Assembly (NCBI GenBank): GCA_039621445.1
Contig: CP154955.1
Span: 1,628,558-1,692,557 of the forward strand
Reading direction: 5' to 3'
From: Euglena gracilis
Lineage: Eukaryota; Euglenida; Euglenophyceae; Euglenales
DNA: 64,000 nt
Shown: positions 49,201 through 60,695 of the stretch, one piece after another
Position numbering within the stretch: position 1 is the stretch's first letter
Layout of the letters: every line of letters begins with the position of its first letter
Made by a program: the position numbers and the translations under genes
The notes under the pieces: generated by a model
The model's input: the letters and a program-made list of their open reading frames with translations, nothing else
What the model was told of the DNA's origin: nothing
Database searches by the model: none

Positions 49201-52200
49201 TGCAGTTTCGAAGGGGAACACAAAATGAGAAAAGACACTTTAAAAGACACTGGCAAAGCATTCTGAACTCTTGAGTTCTGGAGGCATGAATCAGAACGCA
49301 GGCATCCCCAAGGGGCCCCCCGCCGCGGCTCGCGGAGTCGCAGCAGAACAGCACTCGCCGGTTGGCGATGGCGCGGAGGAAAGCCTTGCTCAAGGCTGGA
49401 GGGCCAGCTGCCCACCCTCACTGGCTAACCCCACACGAAGGTGGAGAAAAGGAAAAAAAGTTCTCGACGAAAATTCGTGGTTCAAGCGTTCTTTCGGCTG
49501 AGCCAGAAGGCTGGGTGGGGTAACGTGCCCACCTCCCCGGTTTGGAGGTGCACATTCAAATGCTGAAAAAAGTTTCGCGCCGAAATATTTCTTGGCAATG
49601 GTTTCGGCCTGGCTCCTGTGCCTGCTGGGTCCTGGACTCAGCCTGACCTCGACTCTGACGGTAACACATTGGCATGGTGTTTAGGCATTGAGCCCGAAGA
49701 TTGCCCGAGGAAGAGGAACCGGGTGGAAAACTGACAACTTGAACCACTCACTTGCCGTGCCAAACCGAGTGTATCGCATTATCTCGATATATATCAACAA
49801 TATTTTTGGCTTTTCAATCAGGTTCCCACCCAGACTTCTTTGTCAGACCCACCGGGACCCCCCACCCAGGGAGGACCAAACGGGGTGGACCACCCAAAAA
49901 TTGGGTCGTCCAAGGCAATTTTCAAAAAAAAAACTTTGTCACTTTGCGCCAAAACCCAAACCCGGGCCGGAGGACTGGGACCCCCCCCATGAGTGTTCCT
50001 GCCACCGACCCACCCACTCACCAGCAGCGTTGCTGGTGGTTGTGTCCGCCTCACATGTGCTTGCCGGTCTTCAGATGCTTGTTGGAACGCCTTTCTCCCG
50101 TTTCCTAAAATACTCAGGCCTGATGCCAGGGTCATGCAATCAATTTACGGCCCACCCAGTTTTCACAAAGATGACGACGATTTTTGCCTGTCAGGTTAAA
50201 ATTTGTGCAGGAGTTATCTTTGCGAGTTTTTCAAGGACGTTTTTTTGCGTGATTTGTTTGTTCGCAGGCATGGCCATTCACATGGGCATGATGCGATAAA
50301 TGCACCTTGTGCAGCGGCTGCGAACAAATAGAAATAGCCCAAACACTTTCGTTTTTGCGGAGGGTAATTTTGAAGAGGTGAACCGTTCAAAAAAAGTGAC
50401 TTAGGTCGGAGGAGGTGGGAACAGGCTTCTGTTTGAGTCAGAAGACCTCCCGGGGAAGGGGTGTAAACACATTGGGGGTGGTATGGCGGGGGTGGCCCCT
50501 CCCAGCCTTGGTCTCTGGGTGGAACGCGTGTAGCGCGCAGCCATCAGGCACAAACTGGCGGTGCTCCACTGCCCAGGGGCGTTCCCCGCCGCTTGCGTGG
50601 CAGCGCTGCCTCCCCTCCCTGCCAGGCGGTCGCCATGTTTTCCCTTCTGCCCTCCCTCATATGCCGCTGATCCGATGACCTTATAACAGCTGGGACTGGA
50701 GAGAGCTCACTCAATTTAAAACAAACCCTCCGCGTTGCATTATTTTTATTAATCCCTGCCAGACCCCAAATACCAGTTCAAGGTAAGGGTGGGAGCCAAG
50801 GTTACAGTCCGAGCAAAAATTACGGGAAGCTAATATTTTGGGAAAGTGCCAGAATTTTCCCGCAATTTTTTCCCACTGCAGCTTTCCGACGCCTCTTTGT
50901 TCCAAGGCAAACAGAAGACATGAAGCGCCACCAAAGGCAACGGACTCTGTCCATTTGTCTAAGGGGGGCAGACTACAGATGAGTGGTCAGGAAAACAGCC
51001 GTCACACACATGAGCTGCACAAACAACACATTTTCGGGCAGTTTGTACACCACACTCACGGGATATAGGGTTCCTGGCTGAAGTGTGGCTTGCATGACTT
51101 CCATCAGGCTTCCCTGCAAATTCCCCAGAAGGCAAATACCCGGAAAGGCAAAATTGCATCAAAAAATTTTTTAATAGCAAGAATAAAAAAACCCTCTTAA
51201 AAAAGCCTGGTCTGCAGCATCGGCTGAACAGACGGGACATCGGCCCAGAGGGAGCGTGGAATGCCAGTGGCATCCCAAGAGCGACGGATGATGGCGGCAG
51301 AGAGGCGGTGAATTGCTGATGACGTTGTTTGACAGATAGAGAGGCTGGAGTTGGTCGGGGGGGGGGGGTCACAGGGGGAAGAATCAATCATGTCATAAAA
51401 CAAGTATGCACCACGCTGTCTGTTTTTTTTGCCCCGAGAGGGAAATTTTTCCAAAACATACACTCGCACTCCCGACCAGGGAGGAAGGGACACCGAGGAC
51501 GAAGCACAAAGACCTTGAGAGCGCTGGGCTATGAGGTTCCGCTGAGTGCCTTTTAGCGCCGAAATTTTCTGATTTCCAATTTTCCCTTCGACACCCAGAA
51601 GACAGGTTCCGTCCGAAGGCCTTGCCAATTTTGGGGAGGAGAAGCCAACCCACCAAATTCTCCAGGGAGACACCCTCCTGCAGAAGAACAAAGGAAAACC
51701 GGTTGAATTTTCGCTGAAAGATGCGTTTTGAACGACGAAAACCGCAATAACAGTCAGGGTCTCCGTTGCTGGCGGACCTGTCAGGCGACAGTGTCCTGTT
51801 CCGGGATTTCGGGGTCGCCTCAAGGTTGCTGTCTGCAACCCAGTACTGGTGTTCAAACCTGCAGTGAAAGACGTTGTCACCTGGGAGTTTGCGCTTTCAA
51901 TTTTGTGCCATTTCCAGTCCCAAAACTGTGGGAGGAACCACAAGAGTCAAGGCCTCATTCGCGCGGAAAAAAAAATCCATAGCATGAAAATTATAATTTT
52001 CCCAAAATAAAAATTTCCAAAATTGAAATTTTCCCATATTTTTTTCCGTATTTTTTTCCCTGTAATTTTTGCTCGGATTGTAGACGAATGCCCGAAATCT
52101 CAATTATTCGTGTGTTAAAGAAATATTGCACCACTTTGGCTGTTTGTCATACCAACTCTCAGCAAATGCGTGAATGGTCCGAAAAACGAATCCCTTATCG

Positions 52201-52645
52201 GACGGAGAAACGTGGCAGAGGAGGCAGGCCGATAGCAGGAGAAGACACGCTGCTGGACGGGGCAGGCGGTCGCGAACCACTCTGCCGGGTCGGGGGACCG
52301 GGCGAAGTGCCCCAGGCAGAGCTGCACAGGGGGGGGAGGGCTGGGGGGGCGACCCCACCCCACCCCACTCGGGAGGTGGGGGAGGTAAGACCTCCCGCAC
52401 CCACCACTAATAGCACCACCGCCCAGGGGAAAAAACCCTTTGGCGATGCCATCCAGCAAGAATGAGACTTAATCTGCGTCCCTGGAAAACCAGGACAGCT
52501 CGGCCGTGCAGCGGTCGACCGCATCAACCCCTTCCGCCGGCCCACCCCACGAGGCTTCGGGGGCCCCGTCCCGCCCTGGCCCCGGGTGAGCGTAGCTGCC
52601 GTTCACCCACCGCCCCGGCCGCTCGACGCTGATGTCCTCCGGGGA
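40278..52645 (-). CDS. PC-esterase / PMR5-TBL-type (O-acetyltransferase-like) protein, about eleven exons
   Basis: Best-supported exons on the minus strand: 52645-52488, 52307-~52220, ~50600-50513, 49387-~49322, ~47903-47712, 47447-~47255, 44688-44544, ~43528-43374, 42126-~42062, 41636-41460 and 40399-40278 (TGA). The order follows the PMR5N plus PC-esterase layout: GRWVNGSY, then ACPVQQRVFSCYRP, then EHRQFVPDGCALHAF (like WRWxPxxCxLxxF). The esterase block follows: NRRVLFCCDSASR (the GDS block, with C for G), SLLCLI, VTPAGYQIDWSP, AHWNPW, a long variable middle, WAWDAH (like RxDxH) and finally TDCTHFCQPS then WRELLY (like DCxHWCLPGxPDxWNELL). The catalytic Ser and the terminal DxxH are present. 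In plants such proteins O-acetylate wall polysaccharides in the Golgi; here the substrate is unknown. No start codon or signal anchor was found. The exons at 43.4 and 44.6 kb are the least certain. Confidence 0.72.
40400..41459 (-). other. nonconventional intron before the last PC-esterase exon
   Basis: Starts GGCCAGGCTGCC and ends GGGGCCTGTGGCC, with CAG at +4 and CTG at -8 and a CAGGC/GCCTG stem. Phase 1 joins SRWAWDA to HIGLRFFDGRNATDCTHFC, restoring the D-x-H that precedes the DxxH block in the family. A GC-AG alternative (CCAG/GCTGCC to CCCAG/GG) also keeps frame and adds RPGACG. Confidence 0.7.
40941..41134. mobile_element. 174-bp MITE-like element with 10-bp direct repeat
   Basis: TACATGCATA at 40941-40950 and again at 41125-41134 flanks 40951-41124. 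Ends CCTCCCCCCTCCC...CCAATGAACAC and GTGTTCATTGGGCATGG(G)n are inverted. A second internal pair (GTCCGAACGGGGGGTGTTCA and TGTCCGAACACCCCC) could fold. It lies inside the last PC-esterase intron. Confidence 0.72.
45631..45702. repeat. degenerate TTAGGG/TTAGCG tract
   Basis: GATAGGGTTAGGGTTAGCG, repeated with variants to 45702. Telomere-like, interstitial, in an intron of the PC-esterase gene. Confidence 0.8.
45800..46130. repeat. CpG-rich array of degenerate TGCGGCGCAC units
   Basis: About ten loosely spaced units of the form (T/C)GCGGCGCAC or CACGCGG, often followed by CAATG or AATG. Borders a TTAGGG tract and lies in an intron. No known element recognised. Confidence 0.6.
47541..47630 (+). 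repeat. 10-bp tandem repeat AGTCACACCC, nine units
   Basis: Nine consecutive AGTCACACC(C/T) units, followed by decayed units (GGTCATGCTC, AGTCACGTCA) to about 47670. Lies between two PC-esterase exons. Confidence 0.95.
48194..49052 (-). mobile_element. decayed hAT-type DNA transposon, copy 2
   Basis: The element is 48202-49044. Termini AGGGATCCTCACATTTCCG and CGG-less AAATGTGAGGATCCCTG are inverted repeats shared with copy 1. Flanks CCCTATGC and CTCTATGG match at 6 of 8, a worn target duplication. The minus-strand frame again carries TDEWTDSSGRAITNVLVG and DDFVAAFLHPDLPVTKLD. It lies in the PC-esterase intron between the exons ending near 49322 and starting near 47903. Confidence 0.8.
49388..50512 (-). 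other. paired-end intron before the PC-esterase GDS exon
   Basis: Starts ACCAAGGCTGGGAGGGGCC and ends GGCCCTCCAGCCTTGAGC. The arms AAGGCTGG(G)AGGG(G)CC and GGCCCTCCAGCCTT pair along their length with two single-base bulges. Joining GCALHAFHPE to KAFLRAIANRRVLF keeps frame with a one-base deviation from the usual -6 position. Confidence 0.6.
52308..52487 (-). other. short nonconventional intron (180 bp) in the PC-esterase N-terminal region
   Basis: Starts TTCCAGGGACG and ends CTCTGCCTGGGGCA, with CAG at +4 and CTG at -8 and a CAGG/CCTG stem. Phase 2 joins CTAELSWF to FARSPDPAEWF. An alternative AG acceptor (TGCAG/CTC) is out of phase. Confidence 0.6.
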
Positions 52646-54242
52646 CTGGGGGCGCCGCCCGGCTTCCGGCCAAACCGTCCAGCGTGCAGGACCCCGCCCC
52701 CTAATTCCCCTTGGACCGCCTTAACACAAAGCGCGTTAAGAGAAGGCGTAAGAATCCCCATTCCGAAAGGCCAGCTCTGGTCTGAGAGACAGACCAACAA
52801 AGCCCAGGGGGAGGGGAGTGCCTTGTGCTCTGGGTCGCCTGCCCACAGCAGGCACACTGGCTTTAATGCTTACCAGCACAACCACCGGCTTTTTTGCCTG
52901 TTAAAGGAGTGTTGGAAACAGGTCGACACCCCACCACCCACAAGGTTGCAGGGGTTCCCGTACAGCCCTAGCCCACCAGGGGAGGGAAGGTCCGGGCCAG
53001 AACGAGCTAATCACCCTGAAAAACCATTCACCCCCACGGCACGGCAGAACGGGAACTGGTGGGGGGGGGGGGTCGACTCCCCCACCCACCACAGCATTTT
53101 CACAGACTTTTTTTAAAAAAAAAATCCACCCAGCGCCAAAGGCGCTGGGAATAAATTTTTGGCTTCGAAAATTGGGTCTTCCAGAAGTACGGGAGGAGGT
53201 GGTGGGGGGGGTGGAGGGTCGACCCCCCCACCCACCACCCTGGCTGTTTGGCCGATTCCCATTCTGCCCTGCCACCCGGAGTGGGTCGGCTACGCATTTG
53301 CCACAGGGGAAAAGAAGAAGCAGCACGACGGGAGCATGCACCACGAGGCGGACGAGGCTGGGCCGACCCGATGCACAAACAGCAGCGCCAGCACACAAAG
53401 CACTCCCAGGGGGGAGGAATTGCAGTTGCGAGACATACACACTTGCTACATCCGTACCATGCGACAGTGCTGTGGCGGGACGGGACAAAGCGCACCTGCC
53501 CCCCCCCCCCCCCGGCAGGGACCCACTGGCCCAGCACCCCAACAGCCCAAGGGGCACACTTCAGGGGGCCATGTTGACCTCAATAGCCGGGGGGGGGGGG
53601 GGGGGAATTTGGGGGGGGGGGGCGATGTGTTTAACCCAAACCCTAACAGCTTGTCTTCCTCCCTTCTGCGCTCGTTGCCCCCATCCCCAAGCTGCTGGCG
53701 TGGTGGAATAATGTGGCAAATCTCCCAAGAATAATGAGGGTTTATGTGAAGAATATCGTGGAGCCACGTGAAGAAAATTGCTGCCCTTCGCAATCGTGCA
53801 AGGCCACAAACCTGCAATTTTGGCCTGATATGCTGGACCAAAATGCCCACAAAGGGTGTCAAAGCTGGTCCAGATCAGCCTCCAAAAATGGACCAATTCA
53901 ACCAATGTGAATGAAATTAGCCCTACATGACAAAAAATGGCACCAAAATAAAACAAATTAAGCCAAATCGGTCTCAAGCAAGATTATGCGGACAGATGCA
54001 AAAAAAATGGGAGATTATAGATTATGTGGATCCATCCCAAGCTTTACACCAAGATCCCGAAAGGTTTGCCCATGGGCGTCTGCATTTCTGGTCAGAGCCC
54101 CAAAATACATGACTGCCTCCCTTTCCAGGATGACGAAATGTTGGTGTCGTAAACTGCACAAACAAAAAATTGATAAAAAATACTTAGACGGCCGGGAATG
54201 CACTTTTCTTGTTGAGTCACAAAATTTAGGCAGTTTTAGAGA
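52646..54242. other. spacer with G/C-run repeats
   Basis: Includes the repeat phrases at 53036-53105 and 53190-53240 (GTCGACCCCCCCACCCACC), and G-runs at 53590-53625 followed by ACCCTAAC. A hydrophobic frame near 53300 (VVLLLLFPCG) could be an N-terminal anchor exon of the PC-esterase gene, but no ATG is in frame. Confidence 0.35.
53036..53110. repeat. dispersed repeat shared with 58815-58885
   Basis: GGCAGAACGGGAA, then a G-run, TCGA(C)CCCCC and CACCCACCACAGCATTTTCA occur in the same order at 58815-58885. Related pieces lie at 53190-53270 and 59276-59345. Confidence 0.8.
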
Positions 54243-57200
54243 AAATGCGCATCCGCGCATTTTGGACGCGGAGTGGGCAGGTGCGCATTCCGGATGGCTT
54301 GATGCCTCTTTCAGACTGGGGGTAAACATTAAAAATGAGCTGTTTGGATTAAGCACGACCACAGGGACCACCCCCTTGTATTCTGCTTCAACTACGTATT
54401 ATGCTGTTTACAGCTGTTTCGCGATGACTGTGGCACAGTGTGTGGCTGGACACACACTCGGCACACTCCACACAACATGCGGAACACGGGCGACACAGGG
54501 AAGCCTGGACCTGGGTGTGACACCTTGTGTTCACCGATGTGTGCTGATGGCTCCTGAGGACAGGGCCTGGTGAACCTGGGATGAGCATGGGAGGGAACAC
54601 CTTGCAGCCACAGAGACACAGCCCTCCCAAGGTCAAAACAATGGGGGTGTCACTGAGTATCAGGGCCGAAGAATGCGCACCTGCGCATTTTTTGGAAACC
54701 CAAAAGAATGGACTGGAATGGACACAGGCTGCGGGAAGGGGGAATGTGCACACGCGCATTGATGTTGAAGCATGCACTGGTTATGGCCTGCTGTTTGCCT
54801 GCTTTGAATCCGAGCTGTGCACCGCTGTGATGTGGTTTTGGGCAGGCTGGACATGGTGTGTGAGGGGGAGATGACAACAGAATCACCCTGGGCAACCATG
54901 TCGCTGTACCAGACCACACCCTGAAACACCACACCTGCAGCAGCATGGAAAACCCTGGGCTCGGCGATGGCAGGTGTCAAGGCACGAATTCATGCCCTTC
55001 AGTGACAGGAGAACTGCCCCCTGCAGCGCAAGTCACCGAACAAATCAGAATGCGCACCTGCGCATTCCACTTCACCCGCTGCAGTCCAGTGCTCAGCCGA
55101 GTCATGCTGCTCTAATGAACGTGTGGAGCAAGTCGCAACGCACATGCAACCGTCCACCACCTGGGGGAGGTGATAGGGAGGTTGCTGCCAGCGTTGTCCG
55201 ACCCCACGCCCCAGAGCGTGCATGGCAGCACACAGCCAATTGGCTCCCTGAACAACCTTATGTTGGGCTGCGGCGCACGGTGCCAGGAGCACTGTGCCCC
55301 ACAATTAGGGTCAACGCAGGGGGTTGTGTCTGGTTCCACACACAGTGCTCATGGGGTTGGCACCTGCACCTCGAGAGCGAAACACGCCTGTCACCACCTT
55401 CGGCATCATTCCCAAAAACGGTCTGTAAACACAGAATTAATTCACAATGCAAATGGACTCAAAGAAGCGAACACCACTGGTTAGTCCTTGCCCCAAATTT
55501 TCTCCAGGCCCTTGAGATCGTGAGACAGGCACAAGCACATCACAACAAAAACTTGCCGATAAACCCAGGAAAATTTTTCCGTTCTGCTTTTTCTGTGTAT
55601 TACACTGTGTGGTACCAAAGGAAAACAGATGAGAAAGGAACTTCAGTGCCCGAGGAAATTCCTCGGTGACAGGCACCCTAATTCCCAAATGTGGTCAGCA
55701 GTCCTTCATGGCACGAGTGAAAAGCTGGTGAATGCGCACATGCACAAAAAATCGCCCTGTGCCTTTCTTTAAATCACAGCCACACCGTCGAATATGTGCA
55801 CTCCCAGATGGGTATGCCACCAAATATGCAAGGGAGTTGACATACGAACGGAAAGATAAAACAGGCGCACACGAAAATTGGCGCCAGCCTTTTCCGTTTG
55901 TGCTGCCACACAAACCTGTTGCTGCTCCGGAGTTGAATACAACTCCGTCGCAGCAATGCACCACCGAGCCCATCCCAAAAAGCAATCGTCCAGCGAGTCG
56001 TGCTGTCCCACGCCAACTCCCCCCGCCTGAACTGGATTTGAAACCACACGGCTGAAGTGTAGACCTCCCTGTGAGGATCGAATGGTGTACGAGGACGAGG
56101 CAGCCCTGGTGCGAAACACAGCAGAGGAGGACCACCACCTGTGGCCTTGCTGGCAACAAACGTCACCCCCCACACAGAACCCTTATTTATCATGTACTCA
56201 GAGTCAACTCTCCAGCACTGCAAACTACACAACCCCTGGCCACTGTGAAGACCAGGAAAAGCACATGTGAACGCACTTTCTCCATAAACCCCATCCGCAA
56301 TGGCTGCAGTCAAACATGGCACATCGGAGTGAATGCGCACATGCGCATTCCCTTCTTGTGTCTCCCCTTAAAGCACCCTGGTAGGAGGTTGCCGTACAGG
56401 GTGGGGGCACAGCCCAGGAGACATACACCCCACTCTGGCGGCATCCTCCTGTGCGATGAGATGCCTCTGAAATCGCTGACAAAAAGGCTAGCAGTGCACC
56501 ATAGGGGTAGCCCTGTCCCAATGCTGTGCTGGCACTGGGTTCAGGAGTGCGAGACACAACTCCCCACAACACAGAGAATGCGCACCTGCGCACTCCCCCT
56601 CACGGAATGCGCAGGTGCGCACTCTTGTGGATGCCCAGCACTGCTTCCCTCCTGCTCTCCTGCAGATAGAAACATAGCCAGCCAGCAAAGGAATGGCCTC
56701 AAGAGTGCGCACGTGCACATTCTTGTGCCTCATGCAACCTCGGAGAGGAGCCATTTACATCGTTTGTGAGGGCTGTTCTGGAGGGTGTTGTCTGTGGCAA
56801 AAAGGGTTGAGGTGGGGCTCCGCTCCGTAGCTTTTAAAACCAGTGACACACAGAAGAGGAGTGCAAGCCAGCCCCCCCCTTCCATACCCAGCACCCCATC
56901 ACAAACGTCAGACCTAAACACAGGTGGTCGCACATGGTGATGTGCCGTGGTGCCCATGAGAAGACACATGCGGAGCAGACTGCGTGCGCCACTGGAGGGA
57001 TGCTGTGCCTGCAAGTGTCACAGAGGGGTGCAGTGCACTGTGTGGGATGGCAAACAGCAGGCAGCCTGAGGTGGGTAACGAGCCCTCCCTTACAGACATC
57101 TGGTCTTGATTTTAACACACACACCCCATCACTCTCTGAATGCAGATGCACACACCAAACATTCGCCAGCGCCCCCTCGTGCCCTGCTTCCAGCACAGGG

Positions 57201-57644
57201 CACAGAACCTCCCCTCTACTTTAACCGTATAGACCACGGTACCCCCTTCCTACAACCACCCCCGGGAGCCACAATAACCGTCCAAAACTTCAGGAAAAGG
57301 CCGGGACGGAGAGGGGGGTGAATGCGCACCTGCACATTCACTCCGCACCACAAAACAGGGGGGACAGCGACAGGTACAACGCCTTCACCTGACGAGGGTT
57401 CGTCCTCGTAAAACAGTGTTTTGTGTCGCACCTACTTCGGCAGACGGGGGTTTTCCCTCGGTTGGCGGAGGTGCTAAACCGTCATTTTCAAAACGAAAAA
57501 AAGTCGGTTTGCCCAGAAAAAAACCCCGGGGGTCGAAAGCAGTGGTACCCATTTTGGTACCAGGGGTTTCAGCTGACGGGTCGGCCGCCCCGTCAAGTGA
57601 TGGTGACACAGTTGGTCACAAAAAGAATGCGCAGGTGCGCAAAA
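54243..57644. repeat. cluster of twelve dispersed 20-bp palindromes GAATGCGCAnnTGCGCATTC
   Basis: Copies (some with one to three changes or half-length) at 54243-54262, 54278-54291 (half), 54671-54690, 54742-54760, 55048-55067, 55730-55747, 56331-56350, 56576-56595, 56605-56624, 56703-56722, 57320-57339 and 57625-57644. The core TGCGCAnnTGCGCA is self-complementary. Intervening DNA is unique and balanced in composition, with fewer G-runs than the rest of the window. Open frames up to 232 codons exist on both strands here, but none shows a domain. Confidence 0.9.
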
Positions 57645-57645
57645 A

Positions 57646-58860
57646 ACCACCAAAAATGAAAAGTGCATTCCCGGCCGCCTAAGAAATAATAAATGCCCCC
57701 TCTGGCTGGGAAACCCCGAGAGGAGTTGGACTCTGCTTCCATTTTGAAACCAACAAAGACTTAAAATACGTGAGGAAATGTGAAAAAAAATACAATATGA
57801 CAATATTGAATTGAACAATATTGAAATAGTGAAACAGTGCAATTGACAGTATTGAAAATCAAGTTTTTAACAACTTTCACGGGTATCTCCAGCAGACATC
57901 TCCCAAGCTGTTAATTAGTGGCCCCCATCCGGGAATTTCAAAAGGACCCCGGGGGGGGGGCCAGCCTGCGGCTGGCAAAAAGGCTGCTGGCTGGAAATGA
58001 GCTGCTGGCTGGAGCCCCCCCGGGGGGTGGGGGGAGGGAGAGGGGGTCCGGGGTTGGAGGGGGCTGGGCTGGGTCGGTGAAAAACAAATTTTTCTAACAC
58101 ATGTTTGCCATTTTCGACATTTTGATGGATGGAGCTAGACCAAGGCTGGGGGCTGTGGTGGAGGAAGCTTTGATGAGGGGGGTAAATGCATGGATAGGTG
58201 AGCTGTGCAGCCCAGTTGGCTGGCCAGCCTGCGGCCGGCTGGCCTGGCCTCCGGCCGGGCTGGATCCGACTTTATTTCAGTCGACCCCCCCCCCCCGGGG
58301 GGGGCTCCCAGCCCGAATTTGGGCTGCTGGCTGGATTTGAGCTGCTGGCTGGCTGGACCCCCCCCCGGGGGGGGTTCCCTCCAGCTTAAGAAATTCCCTG
58401 CCCCCATCGCCTTGACCCTCAGGCGGGGGGGGGATACAAACCCACTAATGGGGGGGGTTGCACTTTTCCCCGGCCCACCTACCCATCCACTTTTTTGAAA
58501 ACCCAGCTGGGGGGGGGGGTTACCCACCCACCCAAAATCGACCCAAAATCCACCCTAAATCAGCCAAAACCCTTTCCAGCTCCTCCTCCCAAAACAAGAA
58601 ACAAGAAAAATAGAACCCCCTACCTGGGTCAAAGCAGCATCTCAGGCATCGAACCAACGTCGGTTCAGGTTGAAAATAAACCCATTTTTTGAGTTTCGAG
58701 TGGATAGACAATGTTCGAGCAATGCCAGAAATAATTATTTTCCCCCGGAGTTGGCTTGTTTATGCCAAGTTTCTGCGACTTCTTTTTTGCTCAAAATTTG
58801 CCACCCCTCCCGCAGGGCAGAACGGGAAGGCTTGGTGGGGGGGGGTGAATCGACCCCCCC
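57646..58860. repeat. spacer with GGCTGGCTGGACCCCC blocks
   Basis: Blocks at 57950-58070 and 58200-58385 repeat the phrases GGCTGCTGGCTGGA and CCCCCCGGGGGG. The same family occurs at 59410-59815, 28095-28200, 6210-6245, 39745-39825 and 17750-17830. No coding signal. Confidence 0.7.
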
Positions 58861-58869
58861 ACCCACCAC

Positions 58870-59185
58870 AGCATTTTCACCAATTTTTGAATTTCTTTTT
58901 GAAAAATGAACCCAAAATACATGACGTTTTCATGGAAAACCACATTTTTTTCACAAAAAAAATCTCAAAAATTTCAGGTTTAAAATTTGGTAGTTTTTAG
59001 GAGGGGGATGAAAAACTGGAGGTCAAAAAATTGGACCAGACACAATCAAATTTTTGGGAAAAATTTTCCCTTGAATTTTTCTTGGATTTTCAACAGCATT
59101 TTTTTGCTTCAAAAACTCTCAAAATCAAAATTTTGAGAAAACGCTGAAATTTTGGAAGGCGCGAAAAAAAGAAGGTTTTGGGGGG
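58870..59185 (+). repeat. third copy of the ~300-bp A/T-rich repeat
   Basis: Same order of phrases as at 4290-4610 and 4740-5000: TTTTTGAAAAATGAACCCAA, AATACATG, TTTTAGGAGGGGG, TTGGATTTTCAACAGCATTT and CAAAATTTTGAGAAAA. Confidence 0.85.
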
Positions 59186-60477
59186 ATTTGGGGGGACCCT
59201 CCTATATGGGTCCCAAAATGGGTCCAATATACAAAAAATTTTTGGGGTCCAACGATTGGTGCTCCAGGAAATACGAGAAGAGGTGGTGGGGGGTCGACCC
59301 CCCCCCACCACCCACCATGCAGGGGCCGATTCCTGTTCTACCCCTGAGAGGGGCGGCGGGCAGGCTGTTTTTACCAACCCGGGGGGATCGGAGTCATACA
59401 TCTCTTTAAGGACCCCGGGGGGTGCTGGGCTAGGGCTAGAAATTTGGGCTGGCTAGCCCCCCCCGGGGGGGGGGGGGGGCTGGACCCCGGCTGGACTCGA
59501 ACCGGGCGAGCTGGACTGAAATCGGAAAAATGCCAAAAAAGGACCTGCAGAACACAGTTTTGAAAAAATGATGCATCTGAAACCCCCCAAAAATGCCCCA
59601 AACGCCCCCCAAACCCCATTTTTGGCCACTTTTGAACACAGTTTTTCAAAAAATTTCGGCGCTTTGCGCCGAAAAAAATTTTGGGCTGGACCCCCCAAAA
59701 TGGGCTGGCTGGCTGGGCTAGCAGCACCCCCCCGGGGGGGGGGGGTGGCTGCCGCGGGGGAGGTGGGGCCGAATGGGGGCAGGCTGCGGCCGCCCCCCCC
59801 CCCCCCGGGGGGTTCACAAAACCTTAGAGAGATGTATGATCGGAGTGCCTTAGGGTGCCTGCCCAGGCAGGCACTTCCCCCCCCCAGGGTCAGACTTCGG
59901 CCTGCGCCCAGGCACTTTCCTTTTGAATAAGCCATTTTTGGCTCCCCGGCACCTTCGGCGCCGGGTCTGTGCTAGGGCGCTTTTGGCCGTGTGCCCTACC
60001 CCCCCCCACCCCGGGGGGTCGGATCGGGAGTGCCTGCCAGGCACCACCTTAAAAAAACAGCCTACCGGGGGGTTTCAAGAGTGGGTGTGTGGGTTGGGGC
60101 TGCAAGACTCCCACCCCAGATGCACTGAGGATTCTTGCTGAAGGATTTGACAAGAAAAAACATTCCCATAGAAAGTTAAAAGTAGGTCGGTCAAAAAAGG
60201 GTAATTTTTGGCAAAAACTGTCGGTATTTTAAAAGAAAATAACCTCATGGAAACGCCTCCAAAATGGGTCATTTTTTATTTTTTTTTTGATTTGTCCCTA
60301 TTCAATTGACACTCTGAGATTTTTGGGGGGTCTAGTTTTGGATTTCTTGCTGAAAAACAGCAGAGGCAAGATTATTTGGGGGGGGGGGTTATTTGGGGGG
60401 GAATACATTGGTCAACGATGTTGCTCTGATGATCCATTTGTGATCCATTTGGCAAAAGCAATAACCCCCCCCCCCTA
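59186..60477. other. repeat-rich spacer
   Basis: GTCGACCCCCCC phrase at 59293, GGCTGGCTGG blocks to 59815, a GGCACCTTCGGCGCCGG hairpin at 59948-59964 and a TTATTTGGGGGG block at 60373-60400. No exon recognised. Confidence 0.5.
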
Positions 60478-60695
60478 ATAGAAGCACGGGGCCGCTACAA
60501 GCGCAGGGTCCAAATAAAAGCGCACCCCAAGCCGCCGAAGGCGGCAGTCCGCCACAAGCGCACTCCCGTTTTGATGGGATTTCTGAAGGAAATCAACAAA
60601 AATCGCGTGGGTAGGGTCCAAATAGAAGTGCACCCCCCACCGCCGCAGGCAACGGTCCGCTATAAGCGCACCCGCGCTTCAATTAGGGGGGGGGG
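60478..60695 (+). repeat. dispersed ~220-bp repeat, copy 2
   Basis: Inverted relative to the copy at 12090-12312. Internally it is a loose direct duplication: the phrases CCGCTA(C/T)AAGCGCA, AGGGTCCAAATA and GAAGTGCACCCC / AAAGCGCACCCC occur twice. Confidence 0.8.

Noticed and set aside
51197-51943. 248-codon minus-strand frame between PC-esterase exons
   Set aside because: No recognisable motif and no phase-compatible junctions to neighbouring exons. Part of it (ICQTTSSAIHRLSAAIIRRS) looks coding-like, so an unrecognised exon remains possible.
54974-56769. Plus-strand frames of 231 and 232 codons and an overlapping minus-strand frame of 188 codons
   Set aside because: Overlapping opposite frames with ordinary composition, no domain pattern and no exon borders. 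Open length is plausible by chance in this GC-balanced block.
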